Shown here: piece by piece, positions 1 through 11,725 of the stretch
Numbering within the stretch: position 1 is the first letter of the stretch
How the letters are laid out: the number at the start of each line of letters is the position of its first letter
Assembly (NCBI GenBank): GCA_964020155.1
Contig: OZ026559.1
Location: forward strand, 1,723,345 to 1,787,344
Length of the DNA stretch: 64,000 nucleotides
Origin: Chondrilla cf. caribensis
Taxonomy: Eukaryota > Porifera > Demospongiae > Chondrillida > Chondrillidae
Direction: 5' to 3'
Made by a program: the position numbers and the translations under genes
Notes under the pieces: generated by a model
Databases searched by the model: none
What the model saw: the letters and a program-made list of their open reading frames with translations, nothing else
What the model was told of the DNA's origin: nothing

Positions 1-138
1 GGAGCCTATGACGACAATTATGATGTATGCTCGGCGTCATTCTCACGTGATACCGCATTCCTCCGTCAAGATTATGTAATTTAGTCCGGCTTCTTGACTC
101 GGAGACGAAACAATACGAATTGACGTGTTTTAATCGAG
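1..138 (+). promoter_or_regulatory. Unit 1 promoter-proximal region and leader exon 1
   Basis: The first bases of the window match 24475-24615 (unit 2) and more weakly 47696-47839 (unit 3), so the window opens inside a copied promoter/leader. A CACGTG E-box at 44-49 is kept in all three copies. The stretch ends at a strong donor, GAG|GTGAGT, with GT at 139-140, which defines a noncoding leader exon. The transcription start cannot be seen, and the upstream promoter lies outside the window. The E-box suggests a bHLH-zip factor of the USF/MYC/MITF type; this is inferred from the motif alone. Confidence 0.5.
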
Positions 139-204
139 GTGAGTCAAGTTTCTCCGAAATTATCCGTTAATTTTCACTGAATTGCTGTAACCTTTCTTTT
201 ATAG

Positions 205-350
205 GATCCGAAGACACTCCACCGCTGAATATATAGCTGTATATTTTCTCCTAAAGGACCCCGGTGAACTCCATCGTATCCGAAGTTACAGCGATTTGTC
301 CTGATCCCTACCCTGACTATACCTCTCATCGTTTGCAATATTTCTTCAAG
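205..350 (+). other. Unit 1 leader exon 2 (5' UTR)
   Basis: A pyrimidine-rich acceptor ending TTTATAG at 204 starts this stretch and TTCAAG|GTAATT (GT at 351) ends it. The donor part is conserved in unit 2 (GT at 24776) and unit 3 (GT at 48020). Unit 2 lacks about 40 bases around the acceptor, where a CTAAAG acceptor could serve instead. No long frame crosses it, so it is taken as 5' UTR joined to the big exon at 2507. Confidence 0.5.
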
Positions 351-591
351 GTAATTTACATATTCTGCTATGCATGAATGATCCTGCTAGGGGTTGCTGA
401 CTATTACGCACTGCGGTGCATGAAAATATGCTTACTAATGCGATAACTGAAGAATACGCACCCGTTTTCTTTACTTTCACGCACCGCTGGATGACTTCAA
501 CTTCGAATCCGTCCCTGACTTAATACACGCACGGAACACATGGACAAAATACTGAAGCAAAGTTCATACAGGAATAATCAAACCACTAGCA

Positions 592-633
592 ATCGTATAC
601 AGATATATCGGAGATATATTATCTGTATACGAT
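592..633. repeat. Perfect 14-bp inverted repeat
   Basis: ATCGTATACAGATA at 592-605 is exactly reversed as TATCTGTATACGAT at 620-633, with a 14-base loop. It lies in the first intron of gene A and could be a remnant of a small palindromic element. No function is claimed. Confidence 0.7.
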
Positions 634-1752
634 GTATGATACCATGTTTTTCGGTATTCAATAATTGAAATCAACCACAAAACGTACAAGTGCTGTAATA
701 ATTGAAATCATCAATAAAGCCTTTTAAAGTGCAATAATAGCGAAGGTCACCTCGTTCGAGTATGGATACGTTTACTGCAGCGAATCATCTTGGATCAATG
801 GTAGCGGTGATATTCTACTATGGCAGTGGATGCCTTTCAAATATGCACTAACAGATGCTGTGAAATGCATCGCTTTGGGTCTTTCCATGGCGCTCATGCC
901 ACATGGATCCAAATAACTCGTTAGGAGTTTGTTACTAGTGCCATGTATTTTTGCAGTTTTCTTCTGGCACAGCTCCAATGTGACTCAACATGCTGAGTGT
1001 GAGTGCCAGAAATGGGGTCGACACAGTCAAATGATAGCAAATGACCCATGGGATGCTAGCGATGAATATGCTCATCACTCATCGGAGTGAATGGTGGTAC
1101 CAGGAAAAACATGAGCCATGATTATTGGTAGCAGTGTAGAAGCATCTCTTCACTCAACTAATTTGATTGTGAGGGCTGGTTGATATTATGTATCAACAAT
1201 CCCAAAGACCCATTTCTGCAGTTACTGGATCTTCAAAGGACCATGCTTGGATTAGTTGCAGCCATGTTTTATGTGACAATTTTGACTTTACAAAAGAATG
1301 ACTTGTGGCATATACTCAACATTTTGCGGCAATTGGAATTTGTACATCTCCATGTGTACCCATCATTGATTTTAGTTCTTTTCTTCAATTCCATTATTGT
1401 ACCAGGTGAAATGTATGAGGCACTCTTAGCCAGAAGACCTTTACTTTTCAAAAAATCAATTTGATCAGTGTCGTCAAAAATTACTGGTCCAATCATCTAG
1501 CCATGGTTGCTTTGTGCTAACTAATTATGATCTGAACAAAGTAATACTGAACTCAAGCTTAGTCAGCTAGAAAATTTTTACAGTACCACTGAAGCAATAT
1601 AAATGTGCTATAGAGTACACTGGATTGGAATAAACTGGTGTTAAAATACACGATATATGTGAATTTATATACCAATGATGGTGCCACTTATTTCGTTCGA
1701 CATTTCTATTAGATCAGATAGCTTTCGAATAGGGATTTTGGACTGCGAAGTT

Positions 1753-1805
1753 GTCGGGAAAATCCTTTTGGATTCAGAGCGTTTAAAAGGAAGGATTTTC
1801 CCGAC
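1753..1805. repeat. 15-bp inverted repeat
   Basis: GTCGGGAAAATCCTT at 1753-1767 is the exact reverse complement of AAGGATTTTCCCGAC at 1791-1805. ATCAGATAGCTTT lies on both sides (about 1713 and 1806), as a target-site duplication or short direct repeat would. It may be a very short foldback element. Confidence 0.65.
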
Positions 1806-2124
1806 ATCAGATAGCTTTTTGCACTCTTATTAAAAATCTGAAACTCGCTGTATATTCACTGTCGTTCTTTGTGCCGGTGGCCCTTTTTTCTTTGCCTTTT
1901 AATGATAAAGATTTCTTCCTGGAAGAGGTGAGCAGTTCTCTGCACTTCGCACACTTCCAACGGTCTGGACAACAACATTCGACAAAGTCCCCAATGCAAA
2001 GGCAAAAGCATCCACTAGAAGACAGTGACTCACAGCCTGATTGCGATCGATCACGAGAGCTGGACGGACAGCTGTCCATTGCTTCTTTCCTGCTAAAGTT
2101 GTAATCACCTAGTGGTGGAGTGTA

Positions 2125-2198
2125 TAATAGTTATACAGTACAATGGCATTTTCTGGTGTATGGAATATACACCGGAAAACACCATTGTATAACTATTA
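2125..2198. repeat. 74-bp near-perfect hairpin
   Basis: Two arms of about 32-35 bases (TAATAGTTATAC...GTGTAT and ATACACC...GTATAACTATTA) are separated by about five bases, with a few mismatches. In RNA it would form a long stem in the first intron of gene A. It was not found at the matching place in units 2 and 3. A tiny MITE or foldback insertion is the simplest reading. Confidence 0.7.
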
Positions 2199-2506
2199 CA
2201 TATCGAGCGTTACATACCGGAAGTCGAAATGAAAACAATAATTGAGTAAGATTTACGTTTAGGGACTGATCAAATTGTAGGTTTACAGTCTTAATATTAT
2301 TTTGTACAAATTTCACACTTACTGATCCCATTTTATATAGAAATCCAATCAGAATACATTTTTAATATAATATTATTATGTGTAGCATTTTGACTTCATG
2401 GGAATAGAATAACAAATACAATATATAATGTGTATAATATATAATAATACAATGTATAACAATAATAATTATTATTTTAAATAGCTTTTTTCTCATATAT
2501 TTCCAG

Positions 2507-2524
2507 ATGAGAGTTCTGTTATAG
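2507..2524 (+). promoter_or_regulatory. Five-codon uORF before gene A start
   Basis: The exon opens directly with ATG, followed by four codons and TAG (peptide MRVLL). The main ATG follows nine bases after the stop, in the same frame. The same arrangement is found in B (27378-27395, MRVLI) and C (49713-49730, MEVLL). After splicing from the leader exon, the upstream ATG would have an A at -3, a good context, so it could damp translation of the main frame. Confidence 0.5.
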
Positions 2525-5500
2525 TTCACGACCATGCAGTCTGTCAAGTCTGATCTCCAGTCTATATTTCATCAATATGATGACGTACAGGAATTGTCCG
2601 ATGAAGAAGTTGTCGGCTCTTTTGATATAAATGTACGGGGCTCAACTAAGCAATCTGTCATATCTGAACTCCAATCTATATTCCATCAATGTGATGACAT
2701 ACAGGAATTGTTCTTTCAAGGAGACGTTAGTTCTTTTGATATAAATGCACGTGACTCCCATGGAAAGACTCTTCTTCACCATGCTTGTGAGTATGGTTTG
2801 ACTGAGGGAGTGTCAATTCTACTAGCCAATAACGCCCAGGCAGACATATGTGACGAGAAGGGTTATGCAGCTCTTCACTATGCATGCCAGAACAATCATA
2901 TCCATTATGATATCTGTAAGATTTTGATAGAGTGGGACCCCTATTTAACACTTGAGGTAACTCAAGGTGGTAGTGGATCCAGATCTACTGTTAATTTTCA
3001 AGACAGGTTCAATAGAACCATCCTTCATTACGCTTGCATACATGGTGATTTTGATATAGTAGACTATCTCCTAAAAGCAGGTGCTGATCCTTGTGCACAG
3101 GACAAGCTTGGTAACAACCCTATGCACTATGCTTGTGAGAATGGTCACCTGCAGTGTGTGCAACAGCTTATTGCAAACAGCCAAAATCCAAATGGATTAC
3201 TTCAAATCCACAATAATTATGGTGTCACACCTCTATCTATAAAAACACACCATGGTGGGACAATATTACACATGGCTTGTGAAAATGGTGATGTTTATGT
3301 AGTAGCAAAGCTACTTGAGGCTGGTGCTGACACCAATTTCTCTGATGTGTCTGGTTCCACACCACTGTCTGTGAGAACAGGCAGTGGTGGAACAATCTTA
3401 CATGCTGCCTGTGAAAAGGGAGAGATTGATCTAGTAAAGAGGCTTCTGGAGGCTGGTGCTGATCCCAATGTAACAGATGAGTTTGGTTTCACACCACTCA
3501 TGAGGGCAGTAGTGAGCACTAGCAAGTCTGGTATTACCACTGATGTGGTTTCTTCCATCATTACCGCTCTTTGTAATAGCAAATGCAGTGTAAATGCATT
3601 ATTTGTACCCTCAAAACCATCTGACTCAAATGTACATTACTATGAGGGTTCCACTGCTCTGCACATGGTTATTGATGGATGGGCAGATAATCAATTGTGT
3701 ATACAGGCATTAGCTGATAATGGTGCAACACTGGATGCAAGAGATGTACATGCTCGTACACCTCTTCACCTTGCCTGTGAAAAAGGAAACATTAATCTAG
3801 TAAAGAAGCTTTTGGAGGCTGGTGCTGATCCCAACGTAACAGATGAGTTTGGTTTCACACCACTCATGAGGGCAGTACTGAGCACTAGCAAGTCTGGTAT
3901 TACCACTGATGTGGTTTCTTTCATCATTACCACTCTTTGTAATAGCAAATGCAGTGTAAATGCAGCATTTGTACCCTCAAAACCATCTGATCCAAATGTA
4001 TATTATTGTGAGGGTTCTACCGCCCTGCACATGGCTATTGATGAATGGAGAGTTGATCCATTGTGTGTACAGGTATTAGTTGATAATGGTGCAGCACTGG
4101 ATGCAAGAGATGTACATGGTCGTACTCCTCTTCACATTACTAGTATTCGGGGACACCACCATTTGATCAAGCTACTAACTCCTCCGGAGTCTTTTGATGA
4201 AGATAATGACGGCTGCACACCTCTATACCATGCCTGCAAGAACTCTCACCTTGAATGTGTCAGAAGGTTTCTTGTCCAGGCTCCAGATGTCATTAGTGAT
4301 TTAATGAAGGTTGCTAATGATGGTACTACACCTCTGTCTGTAAGAACAGGCAGTGGTGGAACAGTCTTACATGCTGCCTGTGAAAAAGGATACATTAATC
4401 TAGTAAAGAAGCTTCTGGAGGCTGGTGCTGATCCCAATGCAACAGATAAGTTTGGTTTCACACCACTCATGAGGGTAGTAGTGAGCACTAGCAAGTCAGG
4501 CATTCCCACTGAAGTAGTTTCTTCCATCATTACTGCTCTTTTCAATAGCAAATGCAATGTAAATGCACCATTTGTACCCTCAAAACCATCTGACTCAAAT
4601 GTACTATATTGTGAGGGTTCCACTGCTCTTCACATGGCTACTGATAAATTGAAAGCTAGTTGGTTGTATGTACAGGCATTAGTTGATAATGGTGCTGCAC
4701 TGGATGCAAGAGATGTACATGGTCGTACTCCTCTTCACATTGCTAGTCTGCGGGGACACCACAGATTGATCAAACTACTAGCTCCTTCTCCAGAGTCTTT
4801 CTACTTCAAAGATAATGATGGCTGTACACCTCTATACTATGCCTGTAAATATTCTCACTTTGAATGTATCCGAGCATGCTTTTCCCAGTGTCCAGATGTC
4901 ACTATTGATCTAATGAAAGTTGGTAATAATGATGGTACTACACCTCTGTCTGTAAGAACAGGCAATGGTGGAACAATTTTACATGTTGCCTGTGAAAAGG
5001 GAGACATTAATCTAGTAAAGAAGCTTCTGGAGGCTGGTGCTGCCTGTATGATTGGCTACCAATATTATATTGGTTCATTGGATCCTAATCAGATATCTTT
5101 TCTCAGTATCAAGGACAACAATGGTTGCATACCCTTGTACTATGCCTGTAAGAACTCTCACTTCGAATGTATCCAAGCATTCTTTGACCAGTGTCCAGAT
5201 ATCATGGGTGATTTAATGAAGATTGCTAATAATGATGGTACTACACCTCTGTCTGTGAGAACAGGCAGTGGTGGAACAATCTTACACGTTGCCTGTGAAA
5301 TCGGAGACATTGATCTAGTAAAGACGCTTCTGGAGGCTGGTGCTGATCCCAATGTGACAGATATGTTTGGTTTCACACCACTTATGAGGGCAGTAGTGAG
5401 CACTAGCAAGTCTGGTATTACCACTGATGTGGTTTCTTCCATCATTACCGCTCTTTGTAATAGCAAATGCAAGGTAAATGCATCATTTGTACCCTCAAAA

Positions 5501-8500
5501 CCATCTGACTCAAATGTGCATTATTATGAGGGTTCCACTGCTCTGCACATGGCTATTGATGAATGGACAGATAATCAATTGTGTGTACGAGCATTAGTAG
5601 ATAATGGTGCAGCACTGGATGCAAGAGATGTACATGGTCGTACTCCTCTTCATTTTGCCTGTTTAGTTGGCTACCAATATTTGATTGGTTCATTAGATAC
5701 TGAACAAATATATGTTCTCAGTATCAAAGACAATAATGGTTGCACGCCATTGTACTATGCCTGTAAGAACTCTCACCTTGAATGTGTCAGAGAGTTCATG
5801 GTCCAGATTCCAGATGTTATTTGTGATGTAATGAAGGTTGACAATAAATGTGGTGCCACACCTTTGTCTGTGCGAGGGGATAATGATCAAACAATCTTAC
5901 ATGTTGCCTGTGAGAAAGGAGATCTTTCTATAGTTAAGAAGGTTCTTGAAGCAGGTGCTGATCCTAACTCACGCGATGGAAGAACTTTCACACCACTCAT
6001 GCTTGCTGTGCAGCATGTTGATGATGTAGAGGCTGCTGATATCGTTGGTATTCTTTGTGAATTTAAATGCAATCTCAATATTCAAACGTCACATTTTTCA
6101 AGGTCTTTAACTGCTCTTCATATAGCTTGTGAGTTAGGCAAGGAGAAGTGTGGGAAAATGCTGATAGCCAAGGGAGCTAATTTACTGGTACAATCTAAGG
6201 ATGGGTTAACACCACTTCACCTCGTTTGTAAGGGTGGATATCACACTTTTACAAGTGCTCTGATCAATGAAGAAACTTTAAGAGCTTGTGATTCCATTAG
6301 AAGTTGGACACCTCTTCACTATGCTTGTCAGTATCATCACATCGAATGTGTAAAACAAATTGTGGTTGGATTCTCAAGACTACTCCTCCTAATCCACAAA
6401 ACATATCCTGGGTATATCCTTCCTTTTTACAGCCTGACAGATCAACATGGTAGAACCATTCTCCATCATGCCTTCTTAGGAAATGACGTACAGTTTGTAG
6501 AGAACCTTCTCGACCTTGGTGCAGATCCAAATGTACAGGATAACGATGGTGCCACACCATTAATGTCTGCTCTCAAGTGTCATGGAAGTGGTATAGATGT
6601 GAATCTATTGTCACTTGTGTTGTCTCTGGACTGGAGACCAGGCATCACGGACAATAGTGGACGTACCGTACTCCATTATTCGGCGAAATGTAATGATATT
6701 TGGATACCATTGATGCTCATCTCAGCCGGATGTGATGTAACAGCAGTTGATAATCATGGACAGACATTTTCCGATCTGATATCGAAAGAGTCACTTCAAC
6801 TCATAAACAAACAACTTTTGAGGATTGATCGTCGGCAGATAATTTGTGTTGTAGGATATCCAAAATGTGGGAAGACTACTATTATTGCAGCTTTTCAACA
6901 GGCTCAACAAAACCTTGGTGTATTTCAAAGATTCACTGCACGTCTGAAGTTCAACACAAAAGTACCTCTGGATAACAATCGAACTGCTGGGATAGACACT
7001 AAAGTGATTACTACTAAAAGGCTGGGAAGCTTAATCTTCTTTGACTTTGCTGGTCAATCTGAGTACTATGCTTCTCACTTAGCATTCCTTGAAAGTGCGT
7101 TATCAGCCAAAGGATCTACGATCACATTCATAATGATGGTTGACCTGAGATGTTCTGAAGAAGACAGAATAACACAGTGCAAGGAATGGCTGTTCCCAAT
7201 AAAGAGCATTTTAAATGACCACAATATGCTGAATGTGATACTGATAGGCAGCCACCTTGATCAGGTAGGATCAGTATCCACATCAACCTCATCATTACAG
7301 GATACTCTGAGGGAGCTCAAGAGAACATTGGGTACACCTCAGATGCAGTTTATTGATTGCTGGGGAATGGATTGTCGTCAGTTGTCATCAAAGGGGATGA
7401 CAAACCTACAAAATTACTTACAGTCAACTCGTCCTGTCCATAGTACATCGGCTGAAGCAAGCCAGGTCCCCCTTGGAGCCTGTTTACTGTTTGACATACT
7501 AAAGAAGTCTGAGAATCCTCCACTTGCCATCACACCTTCCAAGATTATTGACAATCTGAAGGATGGACGTCCTCCATTTCCTATGACAGTGAAGTACATT
7601 GACAGCTGTTGTCAAGAGCTTGCTGCATCAGGCCTAGTCCTGTACATTCCCAACAGAGAAGATACAGGGGAGAGCTGGTTGATTCTTGAGATGGAAGAGA
7701 TCCTCAGTAGTATTCACGGCAAACTGTTTGCACCTGATTCTGCAGAGTTTCCAATGCACCACAAGAATCTTGCTAACCAGTTTGGACTGGTTCATGTGGA
7801 GGAACTTACTTTAGCCTTTAAAGACAGCCTACTTGATCCAGAACTGGTACGAAAACTTTTAATGGCCATGGAATTTTGTCATCCTGTAGACAGCTCACTG
7901 ATGACTGAAGAAATATTGACTGTCTTATTTTCCAAGGTTTCGGCAAATGTAGACTTTGATAAGAGACAATCATGTTCTATATCAACTCCAACTGAAAAAC
8001 TTTTAATTTCAAATTTATGTCCAAATTTGCTATTTTTCCCTTCCCTTGTGAAAGCCAATGAAGAATCAGTCGTCCTATCCACAGAATCTGATATCCCAGG
8101 AGATGATTGTCATCGGGTGTGTTGGGAGCTGAGCACAGTGAAGCCTCACTTCCTTCATCCTAGATTCCAGCAGGCTGTGTTCATCAGACTGGCTTGTAAC
8201 CATGTACAGAAACACAAGTCAGATCTCTCTACAGTTGGGGAACATAGCTGCACTGTCAGCAAGAATGCCATGTCCTGGAGCACTATCCATGGTGTAGATG
8301 TCTGCATAGAGATCATGCACAAGTCTACAATCAAGGTGCTGGCTAGGAGTAGATCAGGAGTGAAGGTGTCCTCCTTGATGGAGATGTTTTCAAGTGTAGT
8401 CAGTGATGTCCTCACAGTGCGAGCTAACCACGCTCCAGGTGTGGATGCCTACTCTGTATTTCGTGTGATGGAGAAGGGCACTCCAGGAGAACACACTGTA

Positions 8501-8738
8501 CCAGTCTCCTCAATCATTAATGTTGTTCAAGCTGGTGGAATGTATGTTAACTCCAGAGAACGTCCACCTAAACTGGTTTCATTGAAAGACCTCTTTCTTG
8601 ACTGGGAAATATCAGTGACACTGCTGGAGAAGATGATATCTATTTCCAAAATAAATCTAGAGCCTCAGGCTACGACAGATGTTGTTAGTGCAGACACCCA
8701 CAGTGAACCTGTGATGATAGACAGACAATATCATGAAT
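2507..8738 (+). other. Gene A giant exon (ankyrin-Roc-COR)
   Basis: Acceptor TTCCAG ends at 2506. The donor is GAAT|GTGAGC with GT at 8739. The reading frame would continue only six more codons to TAA 8756-8758. Genes B and C align up to this same donor and then diverge, which marks the exon edge. Inside, a ~204-codon module (TPLMRAV ... ARDVHGRTPLH ... LLEAGADPN) repeats several times. In gene A one copy is shortened: the spacing from 3476 to 3842 is 366 bp instead of about 612. Confidence 0.85.
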
Positions 8739-11691
8739 GTGAGCTTCACTTTCATTAATGTTCCCATGATCTATTTTTGTTTATTTTAATATTAATAGAC
8801 CAGGACTACTTTAGTTATCTTTGCCCATGTGAGATTAAAATTAGTGATGTTAGCTTATATAACATTGCAAATTTTCCATATCTCTCCATACAGGTCAGAA
8901 GCTCATACTGTCAGATGTATATTCAGCTTTAACTACTGAAGAGGTAGTGGCATCTAGATGGCAGCTCTTTGCTCTGTGCTTGAAAGTTGAAGTGGATTTT
9001 ATTCAGCTCATTGAGGAAGCATGTCTTGAGTCTTTTGGCAGGTTCTATGGGCATGAAAGTTTTAAATTGTGTCTTTATAATGTACTTGAAGCATGGTTAT
9101 GTGAAGATGAAGGCACAGGTGACCTCCCTCGCACATGGGACACTATTGTAACTGTGTTGGAGAGTTGCCGAATACCCACTTTAGCTGAGAGTCTCAGAAA
9201 ACAGACCAGATTCAGTAAGCACTATTATTGTAAAATAGAACATGTATCAACAGCCTCAGCCTTAGAATTAATGGTGACATGTCTTGATTGTTGGATCTGT
9301 ACATCAAATATTGGAATGTTAACTGTTTTGATATTACACACATTAGAATAAAGGACAATATCCACACAGCCACCTGTCAGTGTCTAGTTCATCCAATCAC
9401 CTCACATCCAACATAATATTCTTATCCTAAAGACCTGATACAATATGACCATTTGATCTTTCAGAATTAGATGTTGTTAACTGTTAAACCTGCTTTACTA
9501 CTACTGCACTACAGCTGGCTCAAGTACTCCTCAAGACACAGGTACTTCAGAACAGAAGGCACCAAGTGATAATAATACCACTATATGTGCACCTAGTCAA
9601 GGACCTGGCAAACATGGCTCCAAAGATGATGTTACATGTGAGTCGTCTAGAGTACACGGCTTGTGTGAGATTATTAACATACGTACATTTCTCTATATGT
9701 CTCCCTGAGCAGGGGATGACAGTAGCATACCATCCAGCGAACAAGGTGTGCCTGAACCTCTCACTCCTGACAATGGAGATGTAGAGCCCTCACATGAACA
9801 GGCTGTATTTGATGCAGGTTTGTGTATATGTACATGCATACAAGTTCTTATAGACAAACCTGAACTAACCAAAACATTAAGTATGTAGAAATGTGTGAAA
9901 TTTATGGGATTATTTGCAAACACTCTTACTGCATGATTGTTTTTTATATGTACAGACATTGCTGTGACAAGGGATGGTACTGTAGTATAATTTGTACATT
10001 CTTTACACTAGCTATAGTTTCCAATAGCCATGTATGTACTGTTTTATGTCATGTTGTCAGTGGTGCAGACTTAATTCGAATTTCATTTGACCACTTACAT
10101 GCCCCCCTATACCCAAGGTTGTTCTCCCTATACAATGTGACATTTAATTAATTAATAATTTCTTTTCAAAAAAATATGATAATAATAACAAGTTTGGCAG
10201 ATTAACTAGATATTCTCTAGTACTTGCCTATTAAATACGTAGGTTCTGGGAAATTGTGGGAGATAAAGAGTTTGGCAGATGAAGTGATGGCAGATTAATG
10301 GGAATTCACTGTATATGCTTTATGTGTATCCATTGGGATTTTCTTGGATTACCAACTAATCCTCCGCTTGCCATGTTCCTGTAGATATGAGTCCTTCTGA
10401 TGCCGGCCTACAAGGGATATTGGAGATTCTTCCAGTTTGGGAAAAATATGTCATTTCCCTGGGTCTAACTATTGAGCAGGTGGAGTATTACCAAGGTCTA
10501 CCGCAGAGGAATATGAGAGGATTGTTGGCCCTAAAGTACTGGAGAGATGGACAGTGTGGGCCATCCTATCCTCATACATGGAGATATTTGCTTGATGTCA
10601 TCAAGGATCGTTTGGGGCCCAATATATCTGACAAACTGAGGAAGAAGGTTGCTGTTAATAAAACATGGACAATCTCAAGTTTGACTGGTGGGTTATGTCC
10701 TCATGTATGGTTACATCATGTGTAGTAAAACCTTGCATGTGTGTATATGCATGCCTGCATGTATTCTGTGTTCTTATCAGTGGTTTGCATACTTAGTCAT
10801 TGCATGAGGATACCCAGCACATCTTCACCACCACTACTATATACCACTTTGATAACACAGGGAACCTACCAACCTTGCTGGATGATGTCCACGAGTGTGA
10901 CGGTAGTACTAAATCTGTAGTCAGAGCTCAATGTGAACCTCTTCAATCAGATGTACTGCAAGTAGATGAGGAGCCTGATAGTGAACCTCAACTGAGTCTG
11001 ATGTCTACTTCACAGTACAGTGGCTCTCTACCTTCTGATGAGGTAGAATCCTCTTCTCTACAGACTGAATCCAATGAAGGTTTGTATATTATATTTATAT
11101 ATAGTCTGCAAATATATATATATGTGAGCGGCTCTGACAAAAGAGTCCACTTGGTGAATATGTTTCCGTTAGAAGTGCTCGAATATCGTACTCCGTTCAC
11201 GAGATATGGACCTTTTCATGGACGCCCATGTCTACGTTATAACTTGAGAATGACTCGCTTCTTGTTTATTCCATTGCATTCCGTATATTCATGATGTTAC
11301 GTTTACTCAAACTTTAAAGAAATGTATTGGAGGGCGGTTTGTGATTTCTGCAGAGAATTGGCAATCATCGATTAGGTAATCTTAACTTCAGATAGTCCTG
11401 GATGTTCTCAAGAAGCAAGCTGAAATCACCTGCGCTACATATACTTCTTACTTACGCTCAACGTTTCCTCCAAACTCTGTATAACAAAATGGTGTGCTTC
11501 TGAGAGTGTATCTCAAGATGTACTAGTCGTATGACAATTTGCTTTGAGAGAACGTTCTACTAATGATTCAGAGTTGATTTTCACAAAAACCAAAAATTTG
11601 AAATTTCAAAGCCTGAAAGGTATTTGTCACTGTAACATCAATGTATACTTTTCACCAAGTGGACCCTTTTGTCAGAGCCACTCACATATAG

Positions 11692-11725
<34 letters not shown>

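Larger units (their letters stand above)
351..2506 (+). other. First intron of gene A
   Basis: Between leader donor 351 and acceptor TTCCAG (ending 2506). It holds three short inverted repeats: 592-605/620-633, 1753-1767/1791-1805 and 2125-2198. The last 150 bases up to about 2340 match the end of the first intron of gene B (27180-27330), so this part was copied with the unit. Small open frames at 772-978 (-), 1180-1464 (+) and 1807-2104 (both strands) have no recognisable domain and are not called as genes. The 3' part (2340-2500) is very AT-rich. Confidence 0.55.

Noticed and set aside
1180..1464. 94-codon + strand frame in the first intron of gene A
   Set aside because: Hydrophobic but without a domain, not conserved in units 2 or 3, and in an intron; probably chance.
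4246..4623. Minus-strand frames in the giant exons (also at 3295-3582, 5158-5472, 28751-29065, 30221-30673 and similar)
   Set aside because: They recur at every ankyrin module as the antisense of the same repeat and show no independent domain.
8739..8758. The stop after the giant ORF as the true end of gene A
   Set aside because: Similarity with B and C stops at the donor 8739, and the spliced alternative stays open through seven more exons in the same phase.
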